Assembly (NCBI RefSeq): GCF_025567625.1
Contig: NZ_JAOQJC010000014.1
Span: forward strand, 62,001-126,000
Direction: 5' to 3'
DNA: 64,000 nucleotides
DNA from: Paenibacillus sp. J5C2022
GTDB lineage: Bacteria; Bacillota; Bacilli; Paenibacillales; Paenibacillaceae
In this document: in pieces, positions 46,560 through 56,281 of the stretch
Numbering within the stretch: position 1 is the first letter of the stretch
Layout: each line of letters begins with the position of its first letter
The notes under the pieces: generated by a model
The model's database searches: none
Seen by the model: only the letters and a program-made list of their open reading frames with translations
Told to the model about the DNA's origin: nothing
Made by a program: the position numbers and the translations under genes

Positions 46560-48866
46560 GTGAATCAACGCAAGACGGTGTTTCTAACCTTATGGCTGTC
46601 CTACTTGCTTATTCTGGCCATTCCGGTCGCGGTATCCGCTTACCTGTACCATAATATGAAGGACGCCTTGGTAGACAATGCGAACCGTTCCAATATGGCG
46701 ATGCTTGAGCAGGTAAGAGAAGTTGTGGAGAATCATCTGACGGATCTGGATCAGCTATCCATGCAAGTCGCCAATCACCCCAAGCTTCAGACATTATGGA
46801 ACATGAAAGATGGAGAGCGCTATATCGAATACTGGGAAGCCATGAAAGTGATGAACAACATGCAGCTGGGCAGCAAGTTCATTCATAACTTCTTCCTCTA
46901 TTTGCACGATCAGGACGTTATCCTTTCGCAAAACATGAAAACGGATACAAATACCTATTTCAGCGATATTCTGCCTTATAAAGATAAAACGACCGAGGAA
47001 GTGAAGGAGCTGCTGCTCACGGGCTACCACTTCAATTCCTTCTGGCCGTCCATGACGGTATACGATCAATCGAAAGAGAAGAACATGATTACCTCGGCTG
47101 TCACCTTTCCGTTGGGGGAAGGCCAGAATGTACGGGCCACACTGGTCATGTATATCGATGAACAGCATATCTTCAACCTGCTGAATCAAATCAAATGGGC
47201 AAACTCCGCTTCCATGTACATCGTGGATGCGACCGGCGAGACGATCCTGTCCTATTCCGAGCACGGGATGGAGCTTGGTCAGGGCATGTTGTCCCGCATA
47301 CAGGGTGCCAACAATTACGAGACAACGGCCTATAACGGCGAGAAAATGCTTCTGTCCCATACGAGGGGAAACAGCGGCTGGACCTATGTCTCGCTGGCGC
47401 CGGAGAAGGTCGTACTCAGCCGGGTAACGGAGCTGCAGAAGCAAGCGATCATGCTGCTTATTCTGGCCGTTCTAATCGGTACCGCGATTGCTTACGGAAT
47501 GGCCTATCGCAGCTACAGCCCGATTCGGGACATGGTGTTGTCGCTGATGAACGGCAATGGGGATGCAGCGCCCGCTTCTGCAGCCAAGCGGATGAACGAA
47601 TACGAGTTCATCAAGTCTTCCATTAAGCACAATCTGGAAGAAGGGAAGAAATTGCGTCAGGCGCTTGAAGGGCATACGCCCGTTGTCCGGGCCCATTATC
47701 TGTCCCGTCTGCTGAAGGGGCAGGTAACGACGAGTACGTTCAAGCAGGATTCCCTCGACTTCATCGATGTGAAGTTTCACACCGACTACTTGAGCGTCGC
47801 GCTCATCGAAGTAGACGACTGCAGCCGCTTCGTCAGGAACAACAATGAGGAAGAATGGGCGCTCGTACGCTTCATTCTGGCCAACCTGAGCCAGGAGCTG
47901 ATCAAGGAGAAGGGACATGTCATCGAGACGGAGCATAATCAGCTGGCGCTGCTGCTGCAGTCGCCGGACGCATCTAGCGCCTCCAGAGCGGAACGGGACA
48001 ACATAATTGCAGAGCTGAAGGACTTGATTGAGTCCCGCTTCAATATGGACATCACCATCGCTTACAGCTCGATACGCGAAGGAATGGAAGAAGTAGGACG
48101 ATGTTATAGCGAAGCGTTAAGCGCGCTGGATTACCGAATCGTGCATGGCATCGGGAAGATGATCAACTACGAGGACATTAAAGGGCTGGAGCGTCAATAT
48201 TACCACTATCCGATGGATGTCGAGACCCAGCTGATGAATATGCTGAAGGCAGGGGATTATGCGGGAACCGAGAAGCTGCTGAACGAATTATATACGCAGA
48301 ACATTACGTCTGGCACCATGACACCGGAGATGGGCAAGTGCCTATTCTTCGATCTGCTGAGCACCGTGCTGAAGGTGATGAATGCGCTGAAGCTGGACAC
48401 CGGTCCCGATGACGGCTCCGGTTCCTTCGATCCCGCCAAGGAGTTCCTGAACAGCACGTCGGCCAGCGATATGCAGAACAGGCTGAAGGAGCTATGCCAC
48501 GGCATTTGCAGCAGCGTACAGGAAGCGCGCTCGGCACAAGGCGACCGCTTGAACAACGAGCTGCTCGCCTTCATTGCGAAGCATTACAAGGACAACAGCC
48601 TTAGTCTAACGATGCTGGCTGACCACTTCAACATGACGCCGCAATATATATCCGGCTACTTCAAGAAGCACAACAATCGCAATCTGACGGATTACATCGT
48701 CGATATCCGTCTGACGGAAGCGAAGCGGCTGCTGGCGGAGAGCGGCTGTACCGTGCTGCAGGTCGCTCAGCAGGTAGGCTATGCGACGGACATCGGCTTT
48801 ATCCGCGTCTTCAAGAAGCAGGAAGGCATCACGCCGGGCAAATACAGGGAAATGAACGCCAGCTAG
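46560..48866 (+). CDS. membrane-bound AraC-family regulator
   Basis: A 768-aa protein from GTG 46560 behind AGGGGGT. Membrane segments at about 8-30 and 297-318 flank an extracellular Cache-like sensor region. A cytoplasmic linker follows, and the C-terminal two-helix AraC HTH is at about 670-766 (LTMLADHFNMTPQYISGYF and LQVAQQVGYATDIGFIRVFK). Such regulators in Paenibacillus sit beside LplABC operons and sense extracellular sugar. It is divergent from the binding-protein gene and probably activates that operon. Confidence 0.9.
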   Translation: MNQRKTVFLTLWLSYLLILAIPVAVSAYLYHNMKDALVDNANRSNMAMLEQVREVVENHLTDLDQLSMQVANHPKLQTLWNMKDGERYIEYWEAMKVMNNMQLGSKFIHNFFLYLHDQDVILSQNMKTDTNTYFSDILPYKDKTTEEVKELLLTGYHFNSFWPSMTVYDQSKEKNMITSAVTFPLGEGQNVRATLVMYIDEQHIFNLLNQIKWANSASMYIVDATGETILSYSEHGMELGQGMLSRIQGANNYETTAYNGEKMLLSHTRGNSGWTYVSLAPEKVVLSRVTELQKQAIMLLILAVLIGTAIAYGMAYRSYSPIRDMVLSLMNGNGDAAPASAAKRMNEYEFIKSSIKHNLEEGKKLRQALEGHTPVVRAHYLSRLLKGQVTTSTFKQDSLDFIDVKFHTDYLSVALIEVDDCSRFVRNNNEEEWALVRFILANLSQELIKEKGHVIETEHNQLALLLQSPDASSASRAERDNIIAELKDLIESRFNMDITIAYSSIREGMEEVGRCYSEALSALDYRIVHGIGKMINYEDIKGLERQYYHYPMDVETQLMNMLKAGDYAGTEKLLNELYTQNITSGTMTPEMGKCLFFDLLSTVLKVMNALKLDTGPDDGSGSFDPAKEFLNSTSASDMQNRLKELCHGICSSVQEARSAQGDRLNNELLAFIAKHYKDNSLSLTMLADHFNMTPQYISGYFKKHNNRNLTDYIVDIRLTEAKRLLAESGCTVLQVAQQVGYATDIGFIRVFKKQEGITPGKYREMNAS

Positions 48867-48880
48867 GGGCTCTGCTTCTG

Positions 48881-48906
48881 CAGAAGCCCGGCTGGCTTCT
48901 TTATTC
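48881..48906 (+). terminator. rho-independent terminator of the AraC gene
   Basis: AGAAGCC, CGGCT loop, GGCTTCT then TTATT, about 15 nt past the stop. Confidence 0.8.
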
Positions 48907-48908
48907 CC

Positions 48909-49853
48909 CTACTCCAATCCCGTACCTTCGTCAAGTCCAAGCATAATGTTCATGATCTGAATAGCCGCCCCAGACGCTCCTTTTCCCAAATTATCGAATC
49001 TGGAAACAAGCAACACTTCATCCTGATGACCAAAAACAAAAATATCCAAATTATTGGTGTTATTGCATCGCATGAGATTAAAGAACCCGTCTTCAAGGTA
49101 CGCCTCAGAATCGAATGGGATAACTCGGATAAATCGCTCGTCTCTATAATACGAGGCAAGCAGTTCTTGAATATCTCTAGCGTTCAGCTTTCTTGTGAAC
49201 ATTTTTGGGAAGAGTGGAATAGTTACTGCATCTCCCTGATAATAATTTCCGACTATTGGCGTGAATAGTGGCGCCGAGTTTAGCCCTGAATAGTGTTGCA
49301 TTTCCGGAAGATGCTTATGTTCAAGATGAAGTGCATATTGTCTTGGCGCATAAAGCTGTTTTCTGTTTGAGTTCTGATATTCCGCTATCAGCCCTTTGCC
49401 TCCTCCGCTATATCCTGTCAGTGAATAACACGTCATAGGATAATCCTTCGGTATTACGCCCTCGCCTACCAGAGGTTGAATAGGTAAAATAAACCCTGTC
49501 GCATGACATCCCGGGACAGATACCCTTGCCGAATTTCGGATTTTATCTCTCTGATCTTCATTCAGTTCTGGCAATCCGTAAGTCCACTCGGGATTCGTTC
49601 TAAACGCCGTACTTGCATCAATTACTTTTGTTTTACTATTGCTGATCATGGATACGGATTCTCTTGAAGCGGAATCTGGAAGACAAAGAAATACGACATC
49701 AGCTTCGTTTATTAGTGCCTTGCGCGTTTCATAGTCTTTTCGCCGATCCGACTCAATTTTGATGACTTCAACGTTGGGAATCATGGATAAGTATTCATGG
49801 ATTTTTAACCCCGTTGTCTCTTCTTGTCCATCCACAAATATGTTATAGCTCAA
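48909..49853 (-). CDS. argC: N-acetyl-gamma-glutamyl-phosphate reductase (type 2)
   Basis: About 314 aa from TTG 49853 (AAGGGGTGGAG upstream); the frame runs on to 49916 but the family begins at NIFVDGQE. Motifs: DGQEETTGLKI (NADP-binding), VFLCLPDSAS, DASTAFRT, VSVPGCHATGF (catalytic Cys), SLTGYSGGGKG. It reduces N-acetylglutamyl phosphate to the semialdehyde in arginine synthesis. The length and motifs fit the short ArgC2 class rather than the usual ArgC encoded in Bacillus argCJBD. No other arg gene is adjacent. An AT-rich TGAATAATAATACA upstream could be an ArgR box, but that is weak. Confidence 0.88.
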   Translation of the reverse strand: MSYNIFVDGQEETTGLKIHEYLSMIPNVEVIKIESDRRKDYETRKALINEADVVFLCLPDSASRESVSMISNSKTKVIDASTAFRTNPEWTYGLPELNEDQRDKIRNSARVSVPGCHATGFILPIQPLVGEGVIPKDYPMTCYSLTGYSGGGKGLIAEYQNSNRKQLYAPRQYALHLEHKHLPEMQHYSGLNSAPLFTPIVGNYYQGDAVTIPLFPKMFTRKLNARDIQELLASYYRDERFIRVIPFDSEAYLEDGFFNLMRCNNTNNLDIFVFGHQDEVLLVSRFDNLGKGASGAAIQIMNIMLGLDEGTGLE

Positions 49854-49990
49854 ATTCTCCACCCCTTGCCAATCTGCTTTATGAATAATAATACAATTTA
49901 TATTATATTTATACAATAATATTTAATGTGTTTTTCTCTTTCAAGAAGCGTGAACTCACACCAAGCTTTTTTCTGACCCCCGATTGTGAC

Positions 49991-50565
49991 AGTGTAGGAT
50001 TCCTACACTATTCTGGCTCACATGCCCCTTTTCGGCGCTCCAGTGTAGGATTCATACACTATCCTGGCTCGTATGCCCCTTTTCGGCGCTCTAGTGTAGG
50101 ATTCCTACACTAGTCCGGCTCGCACGCCCCTTTTCGGCGCTCCAGTGTAGGATTCCTACACTAGTCCGGCTCGCACGCCCCTTTTCAGCGCTCCAGTGTA
50201 GGATTCCTACACTAGCTCGCACGCCCCTTTTCGGCGCTCCAGTGTAGGATTCCTACACTATTCTGGCTCACATGCCCCTTTTCGGCGCTCCAGTGTGGGA
50301 TTCCTACACTAATCCGGCTCGCACGCCCCTCTTCGGCGCTCCAGTGTAGGATTCCTACACTATTCTGGCTCACATGCCCCTTTTTGGTGCTCCAGTGTAG
50401 GATTCCTACACTAGTCCGGCTCGCATGCCCCTCTTCGGCGCTCCAGTGTAGGATTCCTACACTAGTCCGGCTCGCACGCTCCTTTTCGGCGCTCCAGTGT
50501 AGGATTCCTACACTAGTCCGGCTCGCACGCCCCTTTTCGGCGCTCCAGTGTAGGATTCCTATACT
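49991..50565. repeat. tandem array of 12 x 51-bp palindrome-bearing repeats
   Basis: Unit starts: 49991, 50042, 50093, 50144, 50195, 50241, 50292, 50343, 50394, 50445, 50496, 50547. Each has the palindrome AGTGTAGGATTCCTACACT followed by a GC-richer spacer ending GGCGCTCC. The fifth unit is 46 bp (5-bp deletion), which breaks the otherwise open frames caused by the 51-bp (17-codon) period. Those frames (SVGILHWSAEKGR-type) lack start signals and are not counted as genes. Confidence 0.95.
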
Positions 50566-50634
50566 TGTTCGGCTCACACGAGTCTATTCATGAGCATCAG
50601 ATATTCAACTCGAAATTTATGAACTCGATATCAT

Positions 50635-50680
50635 GAAAAAGGGCATGCCCGCCGCAATTCATTGCAGCAGTCATGCCTCT
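50635..50680 (-). terminator. rho-independent terminator of the glmM operon
   Basis: Minus strand: GGCATGACTGCTGCAAT pairs with ATTGCGGCGGGCATGCC, followed by TTTTT. Confidence 0.9.
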
Positions 50681-50715
50681 TCTTACACTACATATATAAT
50701 AAGTCCTGTTAATGA

Positions 50716-52056
50716 TTAACCCAGTTCACGCTTTACAACATTAGCGATTCGATCGACATAAGCCTCTACCTGCTCCTTATCCGGTCCTTCCGCCATCACG
50801 CGAATGAGCGACTCCGTACCGGAGGGACGCACCAGCACGCGCCCGTTGTCGCCGAGCTCCGCCTCCACCTGCTGTACAGCCTCCTGAATCGCGGCATTCC
50901 CCTTGTACAAGCTCTTGTCCGCTACGCGAACGTTGACCAGCTTCTGCGGGTACTTGCGCATAAGCCCCTTCAGCGCACCCAGCTTCCTGCCCGAGGAAGC
51001 GACGGTATCCACCAGTTGCAGAGCCGTCAGGATGCCATCGCCTGTCGTAATGTATTCCAGGAAGATCACATGACCCGACTGCTCCCCACCCAGATTATAG
51101 CCGCCGCGGCGCATCTCCTCCATTACGTAACGGTCGCCGACAGCCGTCTGGGCCGTCCTGAGGCCAATACTCTCCGCACCCTTGAAGAAGCCGATGTTGG
51201 CCATGACGGTCGTGACGACCGTATCATGCTTCAGCTTGCCCTCGCGCTTCAAGCGGTCGCCGATAATGCACAGCACATAATCGCCATCCACTTCCTCGCC
51301 CCGTTCGTCTATGGCGATTAAGCGGTCTGCGTCACCGTCGAAGCTAAGCCCCAGGTCCGCGCCATGCTGCAGCACCTGCTCCTTCACATATTCCGGATGC
51401 GTTGAGCCGACTCCCGCATTAATGTTGCGGCCGTCCGGCTCTGCGCCTACGGAGATGACTGTCGCACCTAGCTCCCCGAACAGGACGGGTGCCATCTCGT
51501 AGGCTGATCCATTCGCACAGTCCAGCACGATCTTCATCCCGTCGAAGCGGCTCGCCACCGTTGTTTTCAAGTAATCCATGTACTTCCGCTTCGCATCCAG
51601 ATCCGTCACGACCGTACCGATGTCACCACCAGCCGGGCGAGGCAGCTCATCCTGCTCCGCATCGATCAGGCTCTCGATCTCCAGCTCCGTCTCATCGGAC
51701 AGTTTGAAGCCGTCTCCTGCGAAGAACTTAATGCCGTTATCCTCTACCGGGTTATGGGAAGCGGAGATCATAACACCCGCATCCGCCTCCAGTTCCTTCG
51801 TCAAGTACGCTACTGCCGGCGTAGATACAACACCGAGACGGACAACGCTTGCACCAATGGACAACAACCCTGCAACTAAAGCCGCCTCCAGCATGGGACC
51901 GGAGATGCGCGTATCCTGCCCGATCACCACTTTCGGCTTGCTAGCCGTTCTTGTCAGTACATATCCTCCGCAGCGCCCGATCTTGTATGCCAGCTCAGGC
52001 GTCAGCTCTTTATTGGCGATGCCGCGAACGCCATCCGTTCCGAAATATTTCCCCAT
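50716..52056 (-). CDS. glmM: phosphoglucosamine mutase
   Basis: A 446-aa full-length protein. [14 protein letters not shown] opens the first domain; [15 protein letters not shown] carries the phosphorylated active-site Ser; DGDADR is the metal loop; [12 protein letters not shown] binds the substrate phosphate. It converts glucosamine-6-phosphate to glucosamine-1-phosphate for UDP-GlcNAc synthesis. It is third in the cdaA-cdaR-glmM operon. CdaA, CdaR and GlmM interact in Firmicutes and link cell-wall precursor supply to c-di-AMP production. Confidence 0.98.
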   Translation of the reverse strand: MGKYFGTDGVRGIANKELTPELAYKIGRCGGYVLTRTASKPKVVIGQDTRISGPMLEAALVAGLLSIGASVVRLGVVSTPAVAYLTKELEADAGVMISASHNPVEDNGIKFFAGDGFKLSDETELEIESLIDAEQDELPRPAGGDIGTVVTDLDAKRKYMDYLKTTVASRFDGMKIVLDCANGSAYEMAPVLFGELGATVISVGAEPDGRNINAGVGSTHPEYVKEQVLQHGADLGLSFDGDADRLIAIDERGEEVDGDYVLCIIGDRLKREGKLKHDTVVTTVMANIGFFKGAESIGLRTAQTAVGDRYVMEEMRRGGYNLGGEQSGHVIFLEYITTGDGILTALQLVDTVASSGRKLGALKGLMRKYPQKLVNVRVADKSLYKGNAAIQEAVQQVEAELGDNGRVLVRPSGTESLIRVMAEGPDKEQVEAYVDRIANVVKRELG

Positions 52057-52110
52057 AGCTCTTAACCCCTTTAATGTTCATTGTTCATTCCCACTTCACG
52101 CTTTATCCAA

Positions 52111-53661
52111 TTATACGGTTACAGTCGTTCGGTTGTTCTGAACGCTTCCTCCGAATTTCTCCTTGTTCCCACCGCTGCTGCTATTGCTATCACTCTTGCT
52201 TCTTCCTTCATCGTCATCGCCGTTGTCGGATGGCAATGCATCCTTGGAACCGGCATCTGCCGTACTGCCGGAACTATCGGCAGCCGTCGTACGCGGCTGA
52301 TCGCCTTCCGCATCCTCTCCGGCTTGCGGCTGACCTCCGTCGTCCTCAGACCTATCCGGCGAATCGGTCGGATTCGCCCCGACTTCGACGTCTTCCGTCC
52401 CCTCGCTCGTCTCCAGCGACTCATCTATGATCTCGATAGTTGCGGTAAGCGGCTGTCCCCCGTCAAGCACGGGCTGAACATAAGGCGGAAGGTCGATCTC
52501 CAGCGGCACTTTATGTATGCCGGCATCAAGCCCGTCCACATTGGCCGCGATTCTTACCTCCGATGCGTTCAAATCCTGGAGGACGGATGCCGCGCCGCTC
52601 ACGACGAGATCCATCCTGCCCCCTACAGGCAGGCGGATCTCTGCGCGGAATCCTTCCGCCACACCGTTCAAGTCGACGTCAATACCGCTTAATGTACGGT
52701 TAATCGCCCGCTCCACGACGACCTGAAGCGCGACCTCACCCGGAGCTACTGCTTGAATACCATCCAGCGGCGGAGCTTTCACCTCGATTACACCGGATTC
52801 CTTCACCTTCGACAGGTCCAGAACAGCGCCGTCATACACCTGGATGCGATCCAGTTCCTCCCGCTGGGCGAACACCGTCACTTGATCAAGCTCCGGCTTT
52901 ACCGATACCAGGCTCAAATTTTCCGGCAAGGTGCCGGTATATCGGACCTGGAGCGGAACCTGCTTGAACGGAAGCGTCACCTTCACCTCCACATGCAGCG
53001 ATTCCGGCTTTACGATCGCCTCCGGCATTTCGTTGCCGTCCTTGTCGTAGACGATGATTTTGGCGCGTTTGTTGGATACGGTCTTGTCTGCACCCTCCAC
53101 GTTCATCGTAACGGCTGCCGTACCGACTCTGCTCATATCGTCTCTCGGCAGCGTTATTTCGACTGCGCCCCCGCCTTCAGTCATAATTTCAGGCTCGCCC
53201 ATCACATAGCCTGCCGCCGGATTCCCTTCCGTAATGACTCCGACATCAAAGGAGTTCGTTACAATCTCCTCGATTCGGACCGTCACCGTACGTGGAGAAA
53301 GCTCAATTTCTTTTATCCCCTTCGGCAAAGTCACGCTCAGCGGGTATGCGTCTATCCCCGGCTTTGCATCCGTGAGATCTACACTAACGACATAATCTTC
53401 ATTGCCGGCGGCGAACAGCGACGATATACGCCCTTCCACAACGAGCCGGGCAACCGTCGGCTCCATCGCCGACAGTACATATTTATCGGTATCCAATCCT
53501 TCGGCCTGAATCGCGATCGCTTCAATAATTTTCGTATCGATATTGGAAGTGACCCGCTGCGGCGATGTCTGCGGATCGACATGAACGACCGCCCATAGCA
53601 GAACACCCAGTACGACCGATATAATCTTCAATGCTGTAGGATGATTCAGCAGCTTATCCAT
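52111..53661 (-). CDS. cdaR: CdaA regulator, YbbR-domain protein
   Basis: About 516 aa from ATG 53661; the frame starts at an upstream GTG, but AAGGGTG spacing fits the ATG. One N-terminal membrane helix (IISVVLGVLLWAVVHV) is followed by four extracytoplasmic YbbR-like repeats (about 35-400). A long low-complexity Asp/Ser/Gly-rich tail follows. CdaR modulates the diadenylate cyclase CdaA. The start overlaps cdaA by 8 bp, so the genes are coupled. The acidic tail is longer than in Bacillus CdaR. Confidence 0.93.
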   Translation of the reverse strand: MDKLLNHPTALKIISVVLGVLLWAVVHVDPQTSPQRVTSNIDTKIIEAIAIQAEGLDTDKYVLSAMEPTVARLVVEGRISSLFAAGNEDYVVSVDLTDAKPGIDAYPLSVTLPKGIKEIELSPRTVTVRIEEIVTNSFDVGVITEGNPAAGYVMGEPEIMTEGGGAVEITLPRDDMSRVGTAAVTMNVEGADKTVSNKRAKIIVYDKDGNEMPEAIVKPESLHVEVKVTLPFKQVPLQVRYTGTLPENLSLVSVKPELDQVTVFAQREELDRIQVYDGAVLDLSKVKESGVIEVKAPPLDGIQAVAPGEVALQVVVERAINRTLSGIDVDLNGVAEGFRAEIRLPVGGRMDLVVSGAASVLQDLNASEVRIAANVDGLDAGIHKVPLEIDLPPYVQPVLDGGQPLTATIEIIDESLETSEGTEDVEVGANPTDSPDRSEDDGGQPQAGEDAEGDQPRTTAADSSGSTADAGSKDALPSDNGDDDEGRSKSDSNSSSGGNKEKFGGSVQNNRTTVTV

Positions 53662-54490
53662 GACGATCACCCTTTCTCTTCCACCATGCTGCCAACAGCC
53701 CGTTCTCCTTGCCCCCCGTCTTCGGCGTCAGTTCTTCGAATAGCTTGGATATAAGCGACTCTTCATTAATATCGCGAACAATCATGCCGTTCAAGGAGAG
53801 CGATACTTGCCCCGTCTCCTCCGACACGACAATGGACAGAGCGTCACTGACCTCGCTCACGCCGATAGCTGCGCGATGACGCGTGCCGAGCTCCTTGCTG
53901 ATGAACGGATTCTCTGACAAGGGCAGATAGCAGCCTGCCGCCATAATCTGGGAGCCTCTAATAATGACAGCTCCGTCATGAAGTGGCGTATTCGGTGTGA
54001 ATATGTTGATGAGCAGTTCCGAGGATATTCGCGACTCCATGCTTGTGCCCGACTCGATCAACTCACTGACGCCGGTCTGGCGTTCGAACACGATCAATGC
54101 GCCGCACTTGCGCTGCGCCATATGCTGAACGGCTCGAATGACCTCTTCGATGCTTTCGCTTATGACGGTACGCTCCAACGAAGAGGAACGGGAGAACAGA
54201 TTGCCTCTGCCCAACTGCTCCAGCACCCGCCTAAGCTCGGGCTGGAAGATGATCAGAATCGTCACAATGCCGAAGGTGAACATCTGATTCATAACCCACT
54301 TCAAGGTGTACAGATTGAACCAGGTGCTAACGCCCCAGGTCGCCACCAACACGAAAATGCCCTTAAGCAATTGAACCGCGCGCGTTCCCCGCACGAGCAA
54401 GATCATCTTATATATAATAAAGCTTACAATCCCGACATCGATAATATCCTTCAGCCAGTCATGCCAAGTTGTATCTGTAAAGTAACTCAT
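53654..54490 (-). CDS. cdaA: diadenylate cyclase CdaA
   Basis: A 278-aa protein with three N-terminal membrane helices (about 10-95) and a DisA_N (DAC) catalytic domain bearing LHDGAVII (DGA motif) and TRHRAAIG (RHR motif). It makes c-di-AMP from two ATP at the membrane; c-di-AMP controls potassium and osmolyte transport and wall homeostasis. It is first in cdaA-cdaR-glmM. The promoter should lie in the 190 bp before it, after the rsiW terminator. Confidence 0.96.
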   Translation of the reverse strand: MSYFTDTTWHDWLKDIIDVGIVSFIIYKMILLVRGTRAVQLLKGIFVLVATWGVSTWFNLYTLKWVMNQMFTFGIVTILIIFQPELRRVLEQLGRGNLFSRSSSLERTVISESIEEVIRAVQHMAQRKCGALIVFERQTGVSELIESGTSMESRISSELLINIFTPNTPLHDGAVIIRGSQIMAAGCYLPLSENPFISKELGTRHRAAIGVSEVSDALSIVVSEETGQVSLSLNGMIVRDINEESLISKLFEELTPKTGGKENGLLAAWWKRKGDRHG

Positions 54491-54686
54491 CGGTCAACCC
54501 CCAACCGCTGTTCACATGAATGCTCTTAATTACATCTAACTTTATTGTTTTCTATATTTACTCCTTAAAATCCTTTAATTAGAAAAGAAATTTGCAAATG
54601 CCTCGCTTCGGAAGGATAAGGTTGGTTTTATCGCCAATAACAATTTTGGATTTCGAGCCACTCGAAAATAGTAAATTCTTATGCGG

Positions 54687-54720
54687 TAAAAAAAATGCTT
54701 CCCCTGCGGAAGGGAAGCCA
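54687..54720 (-). terminator. rho-independent terminator of rsiW
   Basis: Minus strand: GGCTTCCCTTCCGCAGGGGAAGC followed by a run of T (ATTTTTTTT), directly after the rsiW stop codon. Confidence 0.9.
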
Positions 54721-54725
54721 TTCGT

Positions 54726-55367
54726 TCAATGATCCAATGCGCCGCCGAGCGTTGATGTCACTTTGTACCAGAACCAGTCAAGAGCTTGATCGATGGTCCG
54801 GCTTTGTCCGGCGATATGTCCCGTAGAAGCCAGCACCATAGAACCGTCAATAACTGTTACGTCCCCGCTCACAGCACCTTCCACTTCTATTATGCCATTC
54901 TCTACGGTCAAATTGCCAGTCACTTCTACTCCGGCGGGTACAATCACTTTATTGCCGTCTATAACCACATGCTGCAAATCCTCGCCCGATACGACCATCT
55001 GCGTGCTCTGATCCCAGGAAGCGAATACACTGCCCAGCATGACCAGCAGGAATACCGCCGCGGCCGTGAGACCGGGATAACGGTAAATCATTTTGATTAA
55101 GCCGCTTCTCTTCTTGTTCTTAACGGGTGGAAGCTGCTGCATGATTCTCTGCTTCAGCTCCGCAGAAGCTTGTTCATCATAAACTTTTGCGGGCCTGACC
55201 GCTTCCAGGGCATGCATGACAGCCGCATCCGCCTGCTCCAATTCGGAGAATCTGGCTCGGCATTCCGGGCACTGATTCATATGGGCTTGTAAGACGGCAA
55301 TCTCATCACGAGCCAAATCACCGTCCAAATAGTGATGAATCTTGCTGATGGCGACTTTGCATTCCAT
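54726..55367 (-). CDS. rsiW: anti-sigma-W factor
   Basis: About 213 aa from ATG 55367; AAAGGA is 9 nt upstream, and earlier in-frame ATGs at 55376 and 55406 are less suitable. The N-terminal zinc anti-sigma motif is intact (H...AHMNQCPEC, about 29-37). A single membrane helix (LTAAAVFLLVMLGSVFAS, about 92-110) follows, then a beta-rich outer domain rather than a typical short loop (GNLTVENGIIEVEGAVSGDV, bactofilin-like periodicity). It holds SigW inactive until proteolysis by a PrsW/RasP pathway. It lies 122 bp after sigW. Confidence 0.92.
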   Translation of the reverse strand: MECKVAISKIHHYLDGDLARDEIAVLQAHMNQCPECRARFSELEQADAAVMHALEAVRPAKVYDEQASAELKQRIMQQLPPVKNKKRSGLIKMIYRYPGLTAAAVFLLVMLGSVFASWDQSTQMVVSGEDLQHVVIDGNKVIVPAGVEVTGNLTVENGIIEVEGAVSGDVTVIDGSMVLASTGHIAGQSRTIDQALDWFWYKVTSTLGGALDH

Positions 55368-55489
55368 AGCAGCCATTCCTTTCTTTCCAAAACTGAGTAT
55401 ACACACGTTCGAAACTCGATATAGGATACGTGCTTGATCGAAGGATGTTTCACTTTTTTTCCGAAAAGAATTCCGTTCACGAAATCACG

Positions 55490-56056
55490 TTACAATCGAT
55501 ATTCCAGCTTCTTGCGCAAAAATTCCCGCCCGCGATGCACGCGCGTCTTGATCGTCGTCACCGGCATGCCCAGTATATCGCCGACCTCCTGCAGCGACAT
55601 ATCGTGGATATACCGCAAAATCATGACCGACTTGTACTTGGGTGGCAGCGTTGCAATCGCTTCATGAATAATGCGCTGTGTATCAGATAAGATCAACTCC
55701 GATTCAGGTGTCCGGTTATCACTAGGAATCATGGAATATCCGTCCAGTCCTTCATATTCGCTGGATTCCGCATCCAATGAGTAGGTGGGTCTGCGCTTGC
55801 GCAACCGGTCAATGCACAGATTGGTCGCAATACGATAGATCCATGTCGAAAATTTCAACGAATCGTCGAATCGATCCAGATTTTTATATACGCGAAGAAA
55901 GGTGTCCTGTACGACATCCTCCGATTCCTGGCGATTGTTCAGCATTCTGTACGCCATATGAAAAAGCTTGTCTCGATAGAGATCCACAAGCTCTTCGAAA
56001 GCTCGCATATCGCCCTTGAGCGCCAATCTCGCGAGCTGATTTTCTATAACATTCAC
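55490..56056 (-). CDS. sigW: ECF RNA polymerase sigma factor SigW
   Basis: A 188-aa protein from GTG 56056 with GGAGG 9 nt upstream. Region 2 has DLYRDKLFHMAYRML and DVVQDTFLRVYKNLDRF; region 4 has LPPKYKSVMILRYIHDMS and VGDILGMPVTTIKTRVHRGR. This is the SigW/RpoE-like ECF group that controls envelope-stress and antimicrobial-resistance genes in Bacilli. The order sigW-rsiW-cdaA-cdaR-glmM matches Bacillus (sigW-rsiW-ybbP-ybbR-glmM). I could not find a convincing autoregulatory TGAAAC-CGTA promoter upstream. Confidence 0.96.
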   Translation of the reverse strand: MNVIENQLARLALKGDMRAFEELVDLYRDKLFHMAYRMLNNRQESEDVVQDTFLRVYKNLDRFDDSLKFSTWIYRIATNLCIDRLRKRRPTYSLDAESSEYEGLDGYSMIPSDNRTPESELILSDTQRIIHEAIATLPPKYKSVMILRYIHDMSLQEVGDILGMPVTTIKTRVHRGREFLRKKLEYRL

Positions 56057-56213
56057 TTAATGATTCCTCCAAACATAGCACTCGTCCGCAGCTCCCATGA
56101 ACCTTTAAGAAAATGGTAATCGACCAGCGCTCAAAAAGCAAGGAAATATGACAATACCGATCGTGAAAGAAGGAACTTTCACCCTGGAGATGATGGTCAT
56201 GATAGGCTGCCAC

Positions 56214-56250
56214 CAAGAAAGAGCTGCACGCGTATGGCGTCCAGCTCTTG
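56214..56250 (-). terminator. probable terminator of the HtrA-like gene
   Basis: AAGAGCTGGACGC, short loop, GCGTGCAGCTCTT then TCTT on the minus strand, about 35 nt past the stop. Confidence 0.7.
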
Positions 56251-56281
56251 GGCATAGCTTGTCCGGGAATAGCTTGTCCGG

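Noticed and set aside
49991-50565. CRISPR array
   Set aside because: Spacers between the palindromes are nearly identical from unit to unit and no cas genes are present.
49928-50593. Open frames with repeated SVGILHWSAEKGR-type peptides on both strands
   Set aside because: They are a by-product of the 51-bp repeat period, lack ribosome sites, and are broken by the 5-bp deletion.
56094-56160. SigW-type promoter before sigW
   Set aside because: A TGAACCTTT string exists only on the opposite strand and without a proper CGTA box at the right distance.
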